This document shows, in pieces, positions 63,077 to 64,000 of a stretch of DNA of 64,000 bases (position 1 is the stretch's first letter; each line of letters opens with the position of its first letter). The stretch is from Lachnospiraceae bacterium. GTDB taxonomy: Bacteria > Bacillota > Clostridia > Lachnospirales > Lachnospiraceae. The notes under the pieces are model-generated. The model ran no database searches. It was not told where the DNA came from and saw only the letters and a list, made by a program, of their open reading frames with translations. Position numbers and translations under genes: made by a program. Location: contig JAILLN010000009.1 in NCBI GenBank assembly GCA_024693135.1, positions 1-64,000 on the forward strand, read 5' to 3'.

Positions 63077-64000
63077 ATGGAATATCGTTTTGTGAAATTG
63101 GGGGCGGAGCTGCTTTATCTGACCGCTCCCTCTTATCTGGAGAAGCTGATGCAGGACAGGAGCTTTGAAACCCTGTCTGTGGCAGGATTCGAGGGGGGAA
63201 AGGCCGTCTGCCTCAGTTTTTTTTCTAGGCTGAAGGGAAGTGCGGATTGTTATCTGGAGTATATTTATTGCACTCCGCCCTGCAGGGGAAAGGGCTATGC
63301 AGAGGCTCTTTTCGGACACTGCATTTCTGTCCTGAAGGAGCTTGGCTTTAAGAGGCTGCTGGTAAAAAAAGCCGTGAACCCGGAGGAGGCGGAGAGGCTT
63401 CACCGGATGCTGACGCGCCATGGATTCCTTCCCTTAAACTGCTCCCAGAGGCTTATGCTGTACAGCCTGGAGGATATCCAAATGGCTGGGCTCATTCCCC
63501 TGATCCTGGGGAATCAGGATAAGCTTCCGCAGATCCTGTCCTTTAAGGAGGCAGGGGAGGGATGCTTCCGGCGGTATATGGAAAAGATCGGCCGGAAAGA
63601 TGTGACGGGCATGGGCATCTTCGTCCCCTATTCCCAATTTTTCCTGGAGGGGGATGAGATCAGCGGAGCGATGCTTGCCTGGGCGGCGGCGCCTTCCCTG
63701 CTTGCGATCTCCCTGATCAGCCTGGATGAAACGGCAAAGAAGCAGGGGGTGTTTCCGGAGCTTCTGGCAAAGACTCTGGATGCGGCAGAAAAAAGCCTGG
63801 GAGAGGGCTTCTCCTTCCTGGCAAATGTGGAGGAAAAGACGGTATACGACGGGCTCTTGCAGGTATTCAATCCGCCGGATGATGAGGGCTTCTTCCTGGA
63901 GTATGCGATGGATCTTGGAAATCCGGAAAAGGAAGACGGATCCATGCCGCAGGACGGATGCATCGCCCTTACCCCGGAGGACGTCGAGGGACTTCCTTCC
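63077..64000 (+). CDS. GNAT-domain protein, partial (runs off the window)
   Basis: The frame is open for 308 codons to the window end, with no stop. The GNAT pattern TPPCRGKGYAEALF (about 68-81) matches acetyl-CoA binding. The rest is unassigned but parallels the tandem-domain layout of the preceding gene, starting three bases after its stop. The two may be an ancient duplication. Confidence 0.75.
   Translation, partial: MEYRFVKLGAELLYLTAPSYLEKLMQDRSFETLSVAGFEGGKAVCLSFFSRLKGSADCYLEYIYCTPPCRGKGYAEALFGHCISVLKELGFKRLLVKKAVNPEEAERLHRMLTRHGFLPLNCSQRLMLYSLEDIQMAGLIPLILGNQDKLPQILSFKEAGEGCFRRYMEKIGRKDVTGMGIFVPYSQFFLEGDEISGAMLAWAAAPSLLAISLISLDETAKKQGVFPELLAKTLDAAEKSLGEGFSFLANVEEKTVYDGLLQVFNPPDDEGFFLEYAMDLGNPEKEDGSMPQDGCIALTPEDVEGLPS

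Overview
The window looks like chromosomal DNA of a moderately GC-rich gut or rumen Firmicute, most likely Lachnospiraceae (Clostridia). Signs of this are AGGAGG-type ribosome binding sites, TTGACA/TATAAT-type promoters, the clostridial order rimP-nusA-ylxQ-infB-rbfA-nrnA-truB-ribF, and large hybrid sensor kinases. Nearly every gene lies on the + strand, in long tightly packed operons. I see no rRNA, tRNA, CRISPR array, insertion sequence or prophage.

Layout. (1) 1-526: one copy of a roughly 320 bp repeat with a covarying hairpin, then a promoter with two operator-like direct repeats. (2) 527-17683: a uronate operon. A TRAP transporter (dctP, dctQ, dctM) feeds both isomerase branches (uxaC, uxaB, uxaA; uxuB, uxuA) and the unsaturated-uronate branch (kdgF-type cupin, kduI, kduD). 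All converge on KDG kinase (kdgK) and KDPG aldolase (eda). The operon ends with a GntR/FCD regulator and a cytosolic protein joining a LacI-type sugar-binding domain to a GGDEF domain. (3) 17799-40463: a signalling and secretion island. It holds an ECF sigma factor, two small proteins with double-glycine leaders, a REC-HD-GYP protein, two pairs of hybrid histidine kinases (one partner in each pair carries a fused DegV domain), a 74-residue remnant-like HlyD anchor, two NHLM-type ABC exporters (one with a C39 peptidase), a chemoreceptor, a small unknown protein, an AGCS symporter and an atypical response regulator. (4) 40464-41330: an intergenic block with the second, inverted copy of the repeat plus other short repeats. 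(5) 41331-49456: the nusA-infB translation operon, with a shortened rimP and no ylxR. (6) 49453-60256: a Na/phosphate symporter, an NlpC/P60 cell-wall hydrolase, an SGNH hydrolase, rpsO, pnp and a FkbH-ACP-MBOAT acylation module. (7) 60534-64000: a putative ADP-ribosyltransferase followed by two GNAT-like proteins, the last cut by the window edge.

How it works together. Region 2 turns galacturonate, glucuronate and unsaturated pectin products into pyruvate and glyceraldehyde-3-phosphate. Its last gene may couple sugar sensing to c-di-GMP, and region 3 carries a c-di-GMP phosphodiesterase. The most novel part is region 3: kinases fused to a fatty-acid-binding (DegV/FakB) fold flank a leader-peptide exporter that has almost no membrane-fusion protein and no modification enzyme. 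The ADP-ribosyltransferase and the covarying inverted repeat are the other strong leads. All functions here are read from sequence motifs; no database search was possible.
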